Assembly (NCBI RefSeq): GCF_004803755.1
Contig: NZ_CP032311.1
Coordinates: forward strand, 53,501-117,500
Source: Pseudomonas sp. DG56-2
GTDB taxonomy: Bacteria; Pseudomonadota; Gammaproteobacteria; Pseudomonadales; Pseudomonadaceae
Direction: 5' to 3'
Length of the DNA: 64,000 bases
Every line of letters starts with the position of its first letter. Position 1 is the stretch's first letter. The notes under the pieces are model-generated. The model worked only from the letters and a program-made list of their open reading frames with translations, was not told the DNA's origin and did not search any database. The position numbers and the translations under genes were made by a program. Positions 8,512 through 18,999 of the stretch are shown here, one piece after another.

Positions 8512-9594
8512 ATGGCCAGACCTGGATACCGTCTAGCTGTATTTGCCACCTTGCTGGCGCTGGTAGTTGTGCTGCTCGGGGCCTATACCCGTCTCACCCA
8601 TGCCGGCCTGGGGTGCCCGGACTGGCCGGGCTGCTACGGCTTCATCAGCGTGCCCAAGAGCGAGGCGCAGCTGGCTCATGCCGAACTGCATTATCCGGAC
8701 TCGCCGGTGGAGGAGCACAAGGGCCGCAACGAAATGGTCCATCGTTACTTTGCAGGCACCTTGGCGTTGGTGATCACCCTCCTGGCCTGGCAGGCTTGGC
8801 GTCGCCATGGCCGGGATGGCCAGCCTTATCGCTTGCCTTTACTGTTGCTCGTGGTGGTGTTCGCGCAGGCGGCATTCGGCATGTGGACGGTGACCCTCAA
8901 GCTTTGGCCGCAGGTCGTTACGGCACATCTATTAGGTGGGTTTGCCACCTTGAGTCTGTTGTTCTTGCTGAGCCTGCGATTGTCGCGGGCATTTGCTCCC
9001 CTGCCCAAGCTGCCCCTGAGCGTCAGGCGGGTGGCCGCGTTGGGGTTCCTTGTCGTTGTCGGTCAGATCGCCTTGGGTGGTTGGGTGAGTGCCAACTACG
9101 CCGCGGTGGCGTGTGTGGACCTGCCCACCTGCCATGGCCAATGGTGGCCACAGGCCGACTTCGCCAACGGCTTTCACCTCACTCAACACATCGGCCCCAA
9201 TTACCTCGGCGGGCAGTTGGACAGTGATGCACGCACAGCTATTCACATGAGCCATCGCATGGGGGCTTTGTTGGTCACATGTGTGCTGCTGATGCTCAGC
9301 TGGAAGCTACACCGCCATGGCCTGAGCAAGTTGGCAGGCGTGGTGTTGCTGGCACTGGGCGCACAGGTTGGATTGGGGATAAGTAATGTGCTGTTCCACC
9401 TGCCACTGCCGGTGGCCGTGGCGCATAACGCCGGTGGCGCCATGCTGCTGCTGAGCATGGTGCTGGTCAATTACCGTATACGCCTGGTGGCCAAGGCCAA
9501 GGCACGTCGAGTCAGCCAAGGTTGGCGCCTGACACCGCTTACTAACGGCGGCGTGGTTCACTATCTGGGAGATAACTCATGGCGTCGCTTCTGA
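8512..9594 (+). CDS. ctaA: Heme A synthase (COX15/CtaA family)
   Basis: Oxidises the C8 methyl of heme O to the formyl group of heme A, the cofactor of subunit I. The 360-residue product has eight hydrophobic segments and the conserved heme-ligand histidines in EMVHRYFAG, TAHLLGG, HMSHRMGAL and VAHNAGG. A cysteine pair of the family is visible in CVDLPTC. It starts 9 bases after the preceding gene and overlaps cyoE by 16 bases, so heme O and heme A synthesis are translationally linked. Confidence 0.94.
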   Translation: MARPGYRLAVFATLLALVVVLLGAYTRLTHAGLGCPDWPGCYGFISVPKSEAQLAHAELHYPDSPVEEHKGRNEMVHRYFAGTLALVITLLAWQAWRRHGRDGQPYRLPLLLLVVVFAQAAFGMWTVTLKLWPQVVTAHLLGGFATLSLLFLLSLRLSRAFAPLPKLPLSVRRVAALGFLVVVGQIALGGWVSANYAAVACVDLPTCHGQWWPQADFANGFHLTQHIGPNYLGGQLDSDARTAIHMSHRMGALLVTCVLLMLSWKLHRHGLSKLAGVVLLALGAQVGLGISNVLFHLPLPVAVAHNAGGAMLLLSMVLVNYRIRLVAKAKARRVSQGWRLTPLTNGGVVHYLGDNSWRRF

Positions 9595-10478
9595 GTGAAC
9601 GCAGTCAGCAGGCTGGCTGGCGCGACTATCTGGAACTGACCAAGCCCAAGGTGGTGGTGCTGATGCTGATCACCTCGCTGGTGGGCATGTTCCTCGCCAC
9701 ACGTGCGGGCGTGCCCTGGACGGTGCTGTTGTTCGGCAATCTGGGCATCGCCTGCTGCGCCGGCGGTGCTGCTGCGGTGAATCATGTGGTGGATCGGCGC
9801 ATCGATGCGCTAATGGCACGTACACACAAGCGGCCGTTGGCCGAAGGCCGGGTAACGCCAGGCGCCGCGCTGATTTTCGCCCTGCTGCTTTCGCTGTCAG
9901 GCATGGGCCTGCTGCTGGTGTTTACCAATGCCCTCACCGCCTGGCTAACCCTCGCTTCACTGCTGGGCTACGCAGTGATCTACACCGGCTTTCTCAAACG
10001 GGCCACACCGCAGAACATCGTGATTGGCGGGTTAGCCGGTGCGGCGCCGCCGTTGCTGGGCTGGGTGGCGGTCAGCGGCCATATCAGTGCCGAACCGCTG
10101 CTGCTGGTACTGATCATTTTTGCCTGGACTCCCCCGCATTTCTGGTCCCTGGCCATTCACCGCAAGGAAGAGTATGCCAAGGCGGATATTCCGATGTTGC
10201 CGGTGACCCATGGCGAGCATTACACCAAGGTGCACATTTTGCTCTATACCCTGGTGTTGCTGGCGGTCAGCCTGCTGCCCTATGCCATTCATATGAGTGG
10301 GCCGCTGTACCTGGCCTGCGCCGCGGTACTGGGCTTGCGCTTCCTGCAATGGGCCTGGGTGTTGTACCGTGGCAGTCGGCCGCATGCCGCGATCAAGACC
10401 TTCAAGTACTCTATCTGGTACCTGTTTTTGCTGTTCATCGCGCTGCTTGTTGATCACTACTTACTGTTGAACCTATGA
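9579..10478 (+). CDS. cyoE: Protoheme IX farnesyltransferase (heme O synthase)
   Basis: Adds a farnesyl group to protoheme to make heme O, the precursor used by CtaA. The 299-residue UbiA-family membrane protein has the prenyl-diphosphate-binding motif NHVVDRRIDALMARTHKR in the second segment region and about nine membrane helices. Its start lies inside ctaA and its stop overlaps the SCO gene start (ATGA), forming a tightly coupled ctaA-cyoE-SCO unit. Also called ctaB; many pseudomonads have a second copy in the cyo operon, which is outside this window. Confidence 0.95.
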   Translation: MASLLSERSQQAGWRDYLELTKPKVVVLMLITSLVGMFLATRAGVPWTVLLFGNLGIACCAGGAAAVNHVVDRRIDALMARTHKRPLAEGRVTPGAALIFALLLSLSGMGLLLVFTNALTAWLTLASLLGYAVIYTGFLKRATPQNIVIGGLAGAAPPLLGWVAVSGHISAEPLLLVLIIFAWTPPHFWSLAIHRKEEYAKADIPMLPVTHGEHYTKVHILLYTLVLLAVSLLPYAIHMSGPLYLACAAVLGLRFLQWAWVLYRGSRPHAAIKTFKYSIWYLFLLFIALLVDHYLLLNL

Positions 10479-11107
10479 CTCGAACCCAGAAAACCGTTTT
10501 CATCCTCGTTGCCCTGGTCGCCGTGATCCTTGGGCTTACCGTCAACAAAGTGCTCAATGGCCGCAGTGAGGGCAACCCTGCTGAACTGATCGATGCGGGC
10601 ATTATTCTGCTGCCGCAGAGCCGCACGGTGCCAAGCCTGGAAATGACTGACGAAAAGGGTCAGACCGTGGCGGTGGATGAACTTACAGGTAAATGGTCGC
10701 TACTGTTCTTCGGCTACACCTTCTGCCCGGACATCTGCCCGACCACCCTTGCGCAGTTGCGTCAGGTTAAGAGCGAATTGCCCAAGGAAGCGGTAGACCG
10801 CTTGCAGGTCATTCTGGTCAGTGTTGACCCGAACCGTGATACCCCGACTCAGCTGCAGCAGTATCTGGGATATTTCGACAAGGATTTCCGTGGCCTGACC
10901 GGCTCACTGGATAACTTGCAGAAGCTGGCCAATGCGGTAAGCATCCCGTTCATTCCGGCCGATACCAGCAAGCCGAACTACACGGTTGATCACAGTGGCA
11001 ACCTGGCGGTGATTGGGCCAGACGGCAAGCAGCGGGGGTTTATTCGCGCACCGTTCAACAATCAGAAGTTGGTAGCGCAGTTGCCGGGCTTGCTCAAGCG
11101 CGACTAA
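10475..11107 (+). CDS. SCO1/SenC family copper chaperone
   Basis: Thioredoxin-fold protein that helps metallate the CuA site of CoxB. The 210-residue product has an N-terminal membrane anchor (about 8-24) and the copper-binding motif C84-PDI-C88 plus the third ligand H173 (TVDHSG). It overlaps cyoE by 4 bases and is the last gene of the oxidase assembly operon; a REP hairpin follows 5 bases after the stop. All three copper ligands are intact. Confidence 0.93.
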   Translation: MTRTQKTVFILVALVAVILGLTVNKVLNGRSEGNPAELIDAGIILLPQSRTVPSLEMTDEKGQTVAVDELTGKWSLLFFGYTFCPDICPTTLAQLRQVKSELPKEAVDRLQVILVSVDPNRDTPTQLQQYLGYFDKDFRGLTGSLDNLQKLANAVSIPFIPADTSKPNYTVDHSGNLAVIGPDGKQRGFIRAPFNNQKLVAQLPGLLKRD

Positions 11108-11111
11108 AAGC

Positions 11112-11166
11112 ATCGCCGGGCAGGTCCGCTCCCACCGACGCTGTGGGAGAGAGCTTGCCCGACGAT
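11112..11166. repeat. Paired inverted REP elements
   Basis: Two REP-like units face each other: 11112-11135 (ATCGCCGGGCAGG...CTCCCAC) and 11143-11166 (GTGGGAG...CTTGCCCGACGAT), separated by 7 bases. Together they can form one long imperfect hairpin. It lies between the convergent SCO gene and metQ and may act as a bidirectional stop or stabilise both 3' ends. Confidence 0.75.
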
Positions 11167-11177
11167 AGTCTTCTGGA

Positions 11178-11948
11178 TCAGAACGCAGGCTTGACCGCGC
11201 CCTTGTACTTGTCTTCGATGAACTTCTTCACTTCCGGGGTGTGCAGGGCTGCAACCAGCTTCTTCACTGCCTCGGCATCTTTGTTGTCTTCACGGGTAAC
11301 CAGGATGTTCACGTAAGGCGAATCGGCACCTTCAATGACCAGGGCGTCTTTCTCTGGGTTGAGCTTTGCTTCCAGCGCATAGTTAGTGTTGATCAGCGCC
11401 AGGTCGACCTGAGTCAGTACGCGTGGAATGGTCGCCGCTTCCAGTTCACGGAATTTCAGGTTCTTGCTGTTCTCGGTAATGTCTTTGACGGTCGAGAGGA
11501 TATTGGTGTTGTCTTTGAGTTTGATGACGCCAGCCTTGTCCAGCAGCAGCAAGGCACGACCACCGTTGGTAGCGTCGTTGGGGATCACGACGGTGGCGGT
11601 CGATGGCAGTTCATCGAGCTTTTTGTATTTGCTCGAGTAAGCACCCAGCGGCTCCAGGTGAACACCGGCAACACTGACCAGCTTGGTGCCTTTGGCTTTG
11701 TTGAACTCATCCAGGTATGGCTGGTGCTGGAAGAAGTTGGCGTCCAGACGCTTTTCGGCAACCTGCACGTTCGGCTGGATATAGTCGGTGAAGACTTTGA
11801 CTTTCAAGTCCACGCCTTCTTTGGCCAAAGCTGGTTTGACGAACTCCAGGATCTCGGCGTGCGGCACCGGAGTGGCAGCGACGGTCAGGGTTTCAGCCTG
11901 AGCGGAGAAGGCCGCGACGGCGGCGACAACAGCAAGCAGCTTTTTCAT
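11178..11948 (-). CDS. metQ: Methionine-binding protein of MetNIQ importer (NlpA family)
   Basis: Periplasmic substrate-binding component for D/L-methionine import. The product (256 residues) matches the NlpA/MetQ family throughout (for example VAATPVPHAEILEF and DANFFQHQPYLDEFN). The N-terminus is a cleavable signal peptide ending AFSAQA with no lipobox cysteine, so it is predicted to be soluble rather than a lipoprotein. ATG 11948 is preferred to the upstream in-frame TTG because AAGGAG lies 8 bases ahead. Last gene of metN-metI-metQ, 62 bases after metI. Confidence 0.93.
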   Translation of the reverse strand: MKKLLAVVAAVAAFSAQAETLTVAATPVPHAEILEFVKPALAKEGVDLKVKVFTDYIQPNVQVAEKRLDANFFQHQPYLDEFNKAKGTKLVSVAGVHLEPLGAYSSKYKKLDELPSTATVVIPNDATNGGRALLLLDKAGVIKLKDNTNILSTVKDITENSKNLKFRELEAATIPRVLTQVDLALINTNYALEAKLNPEKDALVIEGADSPYVNILVTREDNKDAEAVKKLVAALHTPEVKKFIEDKYKGAVKPAF

Positions 11949-12010
11949 CAAATCACTCCTTGTGAGGGCCGATCCGGCCCCCGGTGCGTCGGCCTTGCCG
12001 ACCCATGGGG

Positions 12011-12682
12011 TTACTTACGGGAAAAATGCACAACCAGTTTGTCGCCCACGCTCTGCAGTACTTGAACCAGTATCAGCAGCAGGACCACGGTTACGACCAT
12101 GACGTCAGTCTGGAAGCGTTGATAGCCAAAGCGGATCGCCAAGTCGCCGAGGCCGCCTGCGCCCACCACACCCGCCATTGCGGTGTAGGAGACCAAGGTG
12201 ATGGCAGTGACCGTGATTGCCGCGAAAATGCCCGGACGGGCCTCTGGCAGCAACGCATTGGTGATGATCTGGCGAGTGGTTGCACCCATTGATTGGGTTG
12301 CTTCGATAATGCCACGGTCGACTTCACGCAGGGCTGTTTCAACCAGGCGGGCGAAGAACGGTGTAGCGCCCACAACCAGCGGCGGGATCGCCCCGGCGAC
12401 GCCCAGCGAAGTGCCGGTGATCAACACCGTGAACGGGATCATCACAATCAACAGGATGATGAACGGCAGCGAACGCAGCACGTTGACCACCAGCGACAGC
12501 AGCGCATAGACGCCCTTCTGCTCGAACAACTGGCGCGGGCCGCAGAGGAACAGCAGTACGCCCAGCGGCAGACCGAGCAATACGGTGAAGAACAGCGAGC
12601 CGAACAACATGATCATGGTATCGATCGTGGCCAGCCAGATTTCGGCCCAGTCGACGTTGGCAAAGAAACTCAAAGCGTCCAT
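12011..12682 (-). CDS. metI: Methionine ABC transporter permease
   Basis: Inner-membrane permease of the methionine importer; 223 residues, five or six membrane segments, with the EAA-type loop contacting the ATPase (about residues 120-150, EATQSMGATTRQIITNALLP). Its ATG overlaps the metN stop (TAATG), so the two are translationally coupled. MetNIQ order and lengths are typical. Confidence 0.95.
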   Translation of the reverse strand: MDALSFFANVDWAEIWLATIDTMIMLFGSLFFTVLLGLPLGVLLFLCGPRQLFEQKGVYALLSLVVNVLRSLPFIILLIVMIPFTVLITGTSLGVAGAIPPLVVGATPFFARLVETALREVDRGIIEATQSMGATTRQIITNALLPEARPGIFAAITVTAITLVSYTAMAGVVGAGGLGDLAIRFGYQRFQTDVMVVTVVLLLILVQVLQSVGDKLVVHFSRK

Positions 12683-13689
12683 TAACGCAATACCTCCATA
12701 TGAACATCAGCCGCTGTGAAGCGGGCGAAAGCCGCTTCCATGTCGCCGCCAGTCACGGCCAGGGTCAGCTGCCCATACGGGGTGTCTTTGATACGGTCGA
12801 TACGACCCGCGAGGATGCTGTAGTCGACGCCGGTTTCGCGGGCTACGGTGCCCAGCAGTGGCGCGTAGGTCGAGTCACCCTGGAAGGTCAGGCGCACGAT
12901 GCGACCTGGAACGTGGGCAAAGTCATCGCGCTGCTCATTCTCGTCGACTTGTTCATCTTCCTGAACAAAACGTTTGGTGGTTGGGTGCTGTGGATGCAGG
13001 AATACATCCGCCACCGGTCCATGCTCGACAATCTTCCCGTCGTCCATCACGGCAACGCGGTCACACACGCGGCGGATCACGTCCATTTCATGGGTGATCA
13101 ACACAATGGTCAGCTTAAGTTCGCGGTTGATCTCTGCCAGCAATTGCAGGACCGAAGCGGTGGTCTGCGGGTCGAGGGCGCTGGTGGCTTCGTCGCAAAG
13201 CAGGATTTTGGGCTTGGTGGCCAAGGCGCGAGCGATGCCTACACGTTGCTTCTGACCGCCCGACAATTGCGCGGGATACTTCCTGGCGTGTTCGGACAAG
13301 CCGACGCGCGTCAGCAGCTCACTGACCCGAGCATCGATTTCCTTGCGCGACAGCTGGCCCGCCAGGGTCAGCGGTAGGGCAACGTTGTCGGCCACGGTCT
13401 TGGAAGCCAGCAAGTTGAAGTGCTGGAAAATCATCCCGACCTGTTGGCGGAACTGGCGCAGTTCATCAGCGTTGAACGCGGTGACATCTTCACCGTCAAC
13501 AATGATCTTGCCGCCGCTTGGGGCTTCCAGACGGTTGATAAGGCGCAGCAGGGTACTTTTACCGGCACCGGAATGGCCGATCAGTCCGAACACCTGGCCG
13601 TTCTCGACGCTCAGGTTGGTCGGGTGCAGCGCGGGAATGTCCCTACCGGCGACGCGGTAGGTTTTATGCACATTTTGAAACTCGATCAC
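12682..13689 (-). CDS. metN: Methionine ABC transporter ATP-binding protein
   Basis: Energises methionine import. The 335-residue protein has Walker A (GHSGAGKST, about 38-46), signature LSGGQKQR, Walker B ([12 protein letters not shown]) and the switch histidine (LITHEMD), followed by a C-terminal NIL/ACT-like regulatory domain (about 265-335) that in E. coli MetN binds methionine and causes transinhibition. The start is GTG at 13689. The 226-base gap to katE shows no S-box, SAM-II or T-box structure that I can recognise, so transcriptional control is unclear. Confidence 0.95.
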   Translation of the reverse strand: MIEFQNVHKTYRVAGRDIPALHPTNLSVENGQVFGLIGHSGAGKSTLLRLINRLEAPSGGKIIVDGEDVTAFNADELRQFRQQVGMIFQHFNLLASKTVADNVALPLTLAGQLSRKEIDARVSELLTRVGLSEHARKYPAQLSGGQKQRVGIARALATKPKILLCDEATSALDPQTTASVLQLLAEINRELKLTIVLITHEMDVIRRVCDRVAVMDDGKIVEHGPVADVFLHPQHPTTKRFVQEDEQVDENEQRDDFAHVPGRIVRLTFQGDSTYAPLLGTVARETGVDYSILAGRIDRIKDTPYGQLTLAVTGGDMEAAFARFTAADVHMEVLR

Positions 13690-13915
13690 GTAGCGAACCT
13701 TGTGGGGCGCATGAAATTTGGGTCAGCGGTTAGCCGGGGGGCGCATTTTAGCCTGTTCATATAGAGGTTCTTAGCATTTATTTTGCATTTGACCAATGCT
13801 GTTGGAATAACGCGATCAGTGGTCAATCCGAATGAACGCTCGTTGGCCTTGACCAGTCACTACTAAATGGACCCGCCGTGGGGTCGATCCGAGACTGATT
13901 GAGGAGAGCGTTCCA

Positions 13916-16054
13916 ATGCCCAGCAAGAAGAATCCGCCCAAGGAAAGTCAACTGGCCGGTACCCAGACCCCGGACCGGGCCAATACCAATGCCAAGCTTC
14001 AGAGCCTTGAGGCCGTTCGCAGCGATGCTACCGGCCAGGCCTTACGTACCAATCAGGGCGTGAAAATTGCCGATAATCAAAACACGCTCAAAGCCGGAGA
14101 GCGGGGCCCGTCGTTACTCGAAGACTTCATCATGCGTGAGAAAATCACGCACTTTGACCATGAGCGTATTCCAGAGCGGATCGTTCACGCACGCGGTACC
14201 GGTGCCCATGGCTACTTCCAGAGTTATCAATCGCACGCTGCGCTGACCAAGGCTGGATTTCTTCAGGACCCGGAGAAGATCACGCCCGTGTTTGTGCGTT
14301 TTTCGACGGTTCAGGGGCCAAGGGGGTCTGGTGACACCGTGCGAGATGTGCGAGGTTTTGCCGTCAAGTTCTTTACCGATGAGGGTAATTTCGATCTCGT
14401 TGGCAACAACATGCCGGTTTTTTTCATTCAAGATGCGGTCAAGTTCCCGGATTTCGTCCATGCAGTGAAACCTGAGCCGCACAACGAGATGCCAACGGGT
14501 GGCTCGGCCCATGACACCTTCTGGGACTTTGTCTCGCTGGTTCCCGAGTCGGCTCACATGGTTATCTGGGCTATGTCCGACAGAGCCATTCCGAAAAGCC
14601 TGCGCACCATGCAAGGCTTCGGTGTGCATACCTTCCGATTGATAAACGCTGAAGGTAAGTCGAGCTTCGTCAAGTTCCACTGGAAGCCAAAAGCTGGCGT
14701 GTGCTCGCTGCTCTGGGATGAGGCGCAGAAGTTGGCCGGCAAGGACACCGACTACCACCGGCGAGACCTCTGGGAGGCCATCGAGACGGGTAATTACCCG
14801 GAATGGGAATTCGGTGTGCAGATCGTTGCTGAAGAGGATGAGCACAAGTTCGATTTCGACTTGCTTGATCCCACCAAGATCATTCCTGAAGAGCTGGTGC
14901 CGGTAACACCGCTGGGCAAAATGGTGCTCAACCGCAACCCCGACAACTTCTTTGCCGAAACCGAGCAGGTAGCGTTCTGCCCTGGGCACATTGTCCCCGG
15001 CATTGATTTCTCCAACGACCCGCTGCTGCAGGGCCGGTTGTTCTCATACACCGATACCCAGATCAGTAGACTCGGTGGTCCGAATTTTCATGAAATTCCA
15101 ATCAACCGACCGCTCGCGCCCAACCATAACGGTCAACGCGATGCACAGCACCGGGTCACGCTCGACAAAGGACGGGCCTCTTATGAACCCAACTCAATCG
15201 ACGGCGGCTGGCCGAAGGAGACGCCGCCTGCTGCCAGTGACGGTGGTTTCGAGTCCTACCCTGAACGAATCGAGGCGCACAAGGTGCGCCAGCGCAGCCC
15301 GTCGTTCGCCGATCACTTTTCCCAAGCACGGCTGTTTTTCCAGAGCATGAGCCCAACCGAACAAGAGCACATCATCAGTGCTTACAGTTTCGAGCTGGGG
15401 AAGGTTGAGCGAGAGTTCATTCGCGCACGTGAAGTGAACGAGATTCTGGCCAACATCGACCTGAAGCTGGCGGCTCGTGTGGCGGCGAACCTCGGGCTGC
15501 CTGCACCGAAAAAAGGCACCGTTGATGTTCGCGAGCCGAGCCTCAAGCAATCACCTGCCTTGAGCCAGATGAACCTTCTTGGGGAAGGTATCAAGGGGCG
15601 CAAGGTGGCGGTGCTGGTAGCCGATGGCGTCGATGCCGAGAGTGTCGACACACTGGTGAAAACGCTGGAAGCGCAGAGTGCGCAGATCAAGCTGCTGGGG
15701 CCAACCTCTGCGCCGGTGAAAACCGCTCAAGGCAGGGCTTTAGCAGTGGATGCCTCGATGGAAGGCATGCCCTCGGTGGTCTTCGATGCGGTTTGGGTGC
15801 CGGCCGGCAAAGCGTCGCTTCAAGCCTTGATGAACAGCGGCCTGGCCGTGCATTTTCTGCTCGAAGCTTATAAGCACTTGAAGCCGATGGGGCTTGCCAG
15901 TGAAGCACAGCCATTGCTCGACAAGCTTGGTTTGAAGGCAGATAGCGGATTGCTGTTGGGTAATGACGCGCAAACCCACAAGGCTTTCATCACCGCCATC
16001 AGCAAGCATCGGGTGTGGGAGCGCGAGGCTGCCGCTCAGGGGGTTCCGGCGTAG
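13916..16054 (+). CDS. katE: Large-subunit monofunctional catalase (HPII type)
   Basis: Decomposes hydrogen peroxide. At 712 residues it is the large clade 2 form: the catalase core has catalytic H91 ([11 protein letters not shown]), the distal asparagine in [12 protein letters not shown] and the proximal heme tyrosine in RLFSYTDTQ, and the last roughly 150 residues form the flavodoxin/GATase-like domain of this clade ([13 protein letters not shown]). It has a strong GAGGAGA Shine-Dalgarno. It is monocistronic, ending in a hairpin terminator. KatE is usually stationary-phase controlled; no convincing promoter could be assigned. Confidence 0.95.
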   Translation: MPSKKNPPKESQLAGTQTPDRANTNAKLQSLEAVRSDATGQALRTNQGVKIADNQNTLKAGERGPSLLEDFIMREKITHFDHERIPERIVHARGTGAHGYFQSYQSHAALTKAGFLQDPEKITPVFVRFSTVQGPRGSGDTVRDVRGFAVKFFTDEGNFDLVGNNMPVFFIQDAVKFPDFVHAVKPEPHNEMPTGGSAHDTFWDFVSLVPESAHMVIWAMSDRAIPKSLRTMQGFGVHTFRLINAEGKSSFVKFHWKPKAGVCSLLWDEAQKLAGKDTDYHRRDLWEAIETGNYPEWEFGVQIVAEEDEHKFDFDLLDPTKIIPEELVPVTPLGKMVLNRNPDNFFAETEQVAFCPGHIVPGIDFSNDPLLQGRLFSYTDTQISRLGGPNFHEIPINRPLAPNHNGQRDAQHRVTLDKGRASYEPNSIDGGWPKETPPAASDGGFESYPERIEAHKVRQRSPSFADHFSQARLFFQSMSPTEQEHIISAYSFELGKVEREFIRAREVNEILANIDLKLAARVAANLGLPAPKKGTVDVREPSLKQSPALSQMNLLGEGIKGRKVAVLVADGVDAESVDTLVKTLEAQSAQIKLLGPTSAPVKTAQGRALAVDASMEGMPSVVFDAVWVPAGKASLQALMNSGLAVHFLLEAYKHLKPMGLASEAQPLLDKLGLKADSGLLLGNDAQTHKAFITAISKHRVWEREAAAQGVPA

Positions 16055-16063
16055 CTATAGGCT

Positions 16064-16087
16064 ACGGGTGCCTGGGCAGGCACCCGT
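16064..16087. terminator. Hairpin terminator between convergent genes
   Basis: ACGGGTGCCT and AGGCACCCGT form a perfect 10-bp stem with a 4-base loop, 10 bases after the katE stop and 5 bases before the stop of the opposing lipoprotein gene. The thymine run is short (TTCCTT), so it may stop transcription from either side only in part. Confidence 0.75.
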
Positions 16088-16091
16088 TCCT

Positions 16092-16805
16092 TCAGGAGCG
16101 CCGAGGCACCAGCACAGCTTGTGCTGGCTGGTTGCGATGAATTTCATGCGATTGCTGAAGGTCGAACTCGCTGTCAAGCTTGTGCACTCGCTTGCCCAGG
16201 AGGGTCTTGAGCCATGGTGCGTCGTCTTTGCGCGGGACCTGGAACACAACATCGCACTTGTAATTCACAACATCAGCGGCGATATCATCCAATTGGCGGC
16301 GCATTTCACGAATATTCGTGGTTTTGAGTGCAACCACCGTGCTCTGGGCCGTGGGGTCGACAAGCCTTGCCGCCGGGCGTGCTTCGGCTGCCTTGAGGGC
16401 GGCTTCGGCTTTTTCCAGCTCAGCCTTGCGGGCCTGGGCAATGGCGCCATTGACGCCACCGGTCAACGCCGGGGCCTTGGGCATTAACGCCCGGGCGCGG
16501 CTCAAGGCAGTGGCGGCGGCATTGACGTCACCCTTTTGCAGAACGATCTGGCTGCGTTGCAGATAGGCCTCGGCCAACTGCCGCTGATACTGCTCTACCC
16601 GGCTGTCATCAGGTGCCTGGGCCTGCAGTGCGGCCAGTTGATCTTCGGCGGTAGCCAGCTCACTGCTGGCGATGCTTTGCTCCAACTGCTGCCAGGCATC
16701 GGCCTGGGCTGGCGTGGCAGCGTTCTCGGCTGGGGTGCTGGAGCACGCGGCCAGGATTACCGAAAACGCGGCAAGGAGCAGATAACGGAAGGCGAACGGC
16801 TTCAT
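16092..16805 (-). CDS. Outer-envelope lipoprotein with helical repeats
   Basis: A 237-residue lipoprotein with a clear lipobox (SVILAAC-S, cysteine about residue 21). The middle part is alanine-rich and helical (QLEQSIASSELATAEDQL..., LQKGDVNAAATALSRARALMP), like TPR-type repeats, and the C-terminal 50 residues end with a basic stretch. Homologues are present at the same place in other pseudomonads with no known role. It converges on katE and is followed upstream by the znu genes, but nothing ties it to zinc. No function is proposed. Confidence 0.82.
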   Translation of the reverse strand: MKPFAFRYLLLAAFSVILAACSSTPAENAATPAQADAWQQLEQSIASSELATAEDQLAALQAQAPDDSRVEQYQRQLAEAYLQRSQIVLQKGDVNAAATALSRARALMPKAPALTGGVNGAIAQARKAELEKAEAALKAAEARPAARLVDPTAQSTVVALKTTNIREMRRQLDDIAADVVNYKCDVVFQVPRKDDAPWLKTLLGKRVHKLDSEFDLQQSHEIHRNQPAQAVLVPRRS

Positions 16806-16936
16806 TCCTGCGACTCTCTATTTGCGCAAAAAGCGAGCAAGTCTACACCCAGTCCGCAGACTCGAAAATAAATCTTCAGGGCCCTGCGCGATTTAACTGT
16901 CGCAGGGTGCAACCGCCAAGGCTGCCCCCTGCATCA

Positions 16937-17719
16937 TCAACGTCGGGGTATGGCCAGGCTCAGCAAGAATAGCACTGCCGCGCAGACCACGATCGAAGGG
17001 CCGGCCGGCGTGTCTTTGAACCATGACAAGGCTAAACCGCCACAGACCGCTGTTACCCCGAGCAGGCTGGCGCCCAGGGCCATCTGTTCCGGCGAGCGGG
17101 CGTGGCGTTGTGCCGCAGCGGCCGGAATGATCAACAGCGAGGTGATCAAGAGAACACCGACGATTTTCATCGCCACGGCGATTACCACCGCAATCAGCAG
17201 CATGAGTGCCAAGCGCAGAGCCGCCACTGGTAGGCCTTCGACCATCGCCAGCTCTTCATGCACGGTCACCGCCAGCAGAGGTCGCCAGAGTACGACCAGC
17301 AAGAGCAGTACCGCAGCGCTGCCGCCGAGTATCCAGGCCAAATCGCCCGGGCTGATCGCCAGCAGGTCGCCAAACAGATAAGCCATCAGGTCAATGCGCA
17401 CGTCATGCATGAAGCTCAGTACTACAAGCCCCAGGGACAGGGTGCTTGGGGCCAGAATCCCCAGCAAGGTGTCGGACGCCAGCGGCTGGCGCTGTTGCAG
17501 CGTCACCAGGAGCAGCGCCAGCAACAGGCAGCCAATTGTCACTGCCAACGCGGGACTGACATCTAATGCAAAGCCCAGGGCTACGCCAAGCAATGCCGCA
17601 TGAGAGAGCGTATCGCCGAAATAGGCCATGCGCCGCCAGACTACGAATGAGCCCAAAGGGCCGGCTACGACCGCCAGGGCCAAGCCTGCGAGCAGGGCGT
17701 AAAGCAGAAAATCAGCCAT
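16937..17719 (-). CDS. znuB: Zinc ABC transporter permease
   Basis: Inner-membrane permease of the ZnuABC zinc importer; 260 residues and about eight membrane segments (ABC-3 family: [19 protein letters not shown], and the [14 protein letters not shown] block). ATG 17719 is used because it overlaps the znuC stop by 8 bases (ATGGCTGA), the coupled arrangement expected. Last gene of zur-znuC-znuB, so it should be derepressed together with znuC when zinc is scarce. Confidence 0.95.
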   Translation of the reverse strand: MADFLLYALLAGLALAVVAGPLGSFVVWRRMAYFGDTLSHAALLGVALGFALDVSPALAVTIGCLLLALLLVTLQQRQPLASDTLLGILAPSTLSLGLVVLSFMHDVRIDLMAYLFGDLLAISPGDLAWILGGSAAVLLLLVVLWRPLLAVTVHEELAMVEGLPVAALRLALMLLIAVVIAVAMKIVGVLLITSLLIIPAAAAQRHARSPEQMALGASLLGVTAVCGGLALSWFKDTPAGPSIVVCAAVLFLLSLAIPRR

Positions 17720-18491
17720 GCTTGCAGTTTTCTCCGTGTACATGCCCGCCTTGGGCCGGGGCGACCACCGACCCATGCAGGTCGTGGGAATGGTCGTGAT
17801 GGTGGTGGTAGATCGCCAGGCTTGGCGCGTTGTTGCCGAACAGTTCGACGAACGCCGGATCGCCACTGACTTGTTCTGGATGGCCGGAACAGCAGACGTG
17901 ACGATTAAGGCACACCACCTGGTCAGTGGTGCTCATTACCAGGTGCAGGTCGTGAGAAACCATCAACACGCCGCAACCATGGCGATCGCGCAAACGTGTG
18001 ATCAAGCTATAAAGCTCTGCCTGGCCGGCGACATCGACGCCTTGCACCGGCTCATCGAGCACCAGCAGTTCAGGCTCGCGTAGCAGCGCCCGGGCCAGCA
18101 ACACCCGTTGCATTTCACCACCGGAGATACCTTGTATCGGGTTGTCGATAACTTGCTCGGCACCGACTTCTTTCAGTGCACTCAGCGCGGCGTTGCGATC
18201 CACACCTGGTACCAGGCGTAGAAAGCGCAGGACCGACAGCGGCAACGTGGCATCCACCTGCAGCTTTTGCGGCATATAGCCAACGCGCAGGCGCGGCTTG
18301 CGCCAGACTTTGCCGGTGTGGGGTTTGAGCAGACCCAGCACGGCGCGCACCAAGGTGGTTTTGCCCGCCCCGTTGGGGCCGATCAAGGTGACGATTTGTC
18401 CGGGTTCCACGGCCAGGTCGATACTGTCGAGCACCGCTTGCCCGGAGAAAGCCACGCCGACCTGTTCGAGTCGAATCAGCGCATTGCTCAT
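17712..18491 (-). CDS. znuC: Zinc ABC transporter ATP-binding protein
   Basis: ATPase of the zinc importer; 259 residues with Walker A (GPNGAGKTT), signature ISGGEMQR, Walker B ([12 protein letters not shown]) and switch H (VSHDLH). The C-terminus is histidine-rich ([11 protein letters not shown], then HGENCKHG), a feature of ZnuC that may bind zinc. The ATG at 18491 overlaps the zur stop by one base (TGATG), so zur, znuC and znuB form one operon and the repressor is made along with the transporter it controls. Confidence 0.95.
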   Translation of the reverse strand: MSNALIRLEQVGVAFSGQAVLDSIDLAVEPGQIVTLIGPNGAGKTTLVRAVLGLLKPHTGKVWRKPRLRVGYMPQKLQVDATLPLSVLRFLRLVPGVDRNAALSALKEVGAEQVIDNPIQGISGGEMQRVLLARALLREPELLVLDEPVQGVDVAGQAELYSLITRLRDRHGCGVLMVSHDLHLVMSTTDQVVCLNRHVCCSGHPEQVSGDPAFVELFGNNAPSLAIYHHHHDHSHDLHGSVVAPAQGGHVHGENCKHG

Positions 18492-18973
18492 CAGGCGCTC
18501 CGGCAGTTGCCGCACAAACCGACGACTTCGACGGTTTGCGCTTCGACGTTGAAGCCGACGTCGTTGGCACTGGCCACAATTGCGTCGCTGATGCTGGTCT
18601 GTTCCAGCTCGATGGCTACATGACACTCGCGGCAAATCAGGAACTGGCCTTGGTGCGCATGCTCGGGGTGACTGCAGCCCATGAATGCGTTGAGCGAGGC
18701 GATACGGTGAACCAGGCCGTTTTCCAGAAGGAAATCCAGGGCACGGTACACCGTTGGTGGCGCCGCTCGGCGTCCATCCTGCTCGCTCAATACGGCGAGA
18801 ATGTCGTAGGCACCCAGCGGTTTATGGCTTTGCCATACCAATTCCAGCACACGTCGGCGCAGGGCGGTAAGTCGCAGCCCTTTACGCGCGCACAGTGCAT
18901 CGGCCTCGGCCAAGGCGCTGTGGACGCAGTGGGAGTGGTCGTGGGGACGAGTGGCCAGCGGGGTTTTAGGCAT
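18491..18973 (-). CDS. zur: Zinc uptake regulator Zur (Fur family)
   Basis: Zinc-responsive repressor. The 160-residue protein has the Fur winged-helix domain ([39 protein letters not shown]) and the structural zinc cysteines C-R-E-C and C-G-N-C, with a histidine-rich stretch (CSHPEHAHQ) that is part of the metal sites. The N-terminus has extra histidines (HDHSHCVH). It is divergent from znuA, with a probable Zur box between them, giving autoregulation. Confidence 0.94.
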   Translation of the reverse strand: MPKTPLATRPHDHSHCVHSALAEADALCARKGLRLTALRRRVLELVWQSHKPLGAYDILAVLSEQDGRRAAPPTVYRALDFLLENGLVHRIASLNAFMGCSHPEHAHQGQFLICRECHVAIELEQTSISDAIVASANDVGFNVEAQTVEVVGLCGNCRSA

Positions 18974-18999
18974 GGGCGGCGACGGTTCTGATTGGAGAC

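Noticed and set aside
13690..13915. Possible SAM riboswitch before metN
   Set aside because: No S-box or SAM-II pairing pattern could be traced; direction and sequence gave no support.
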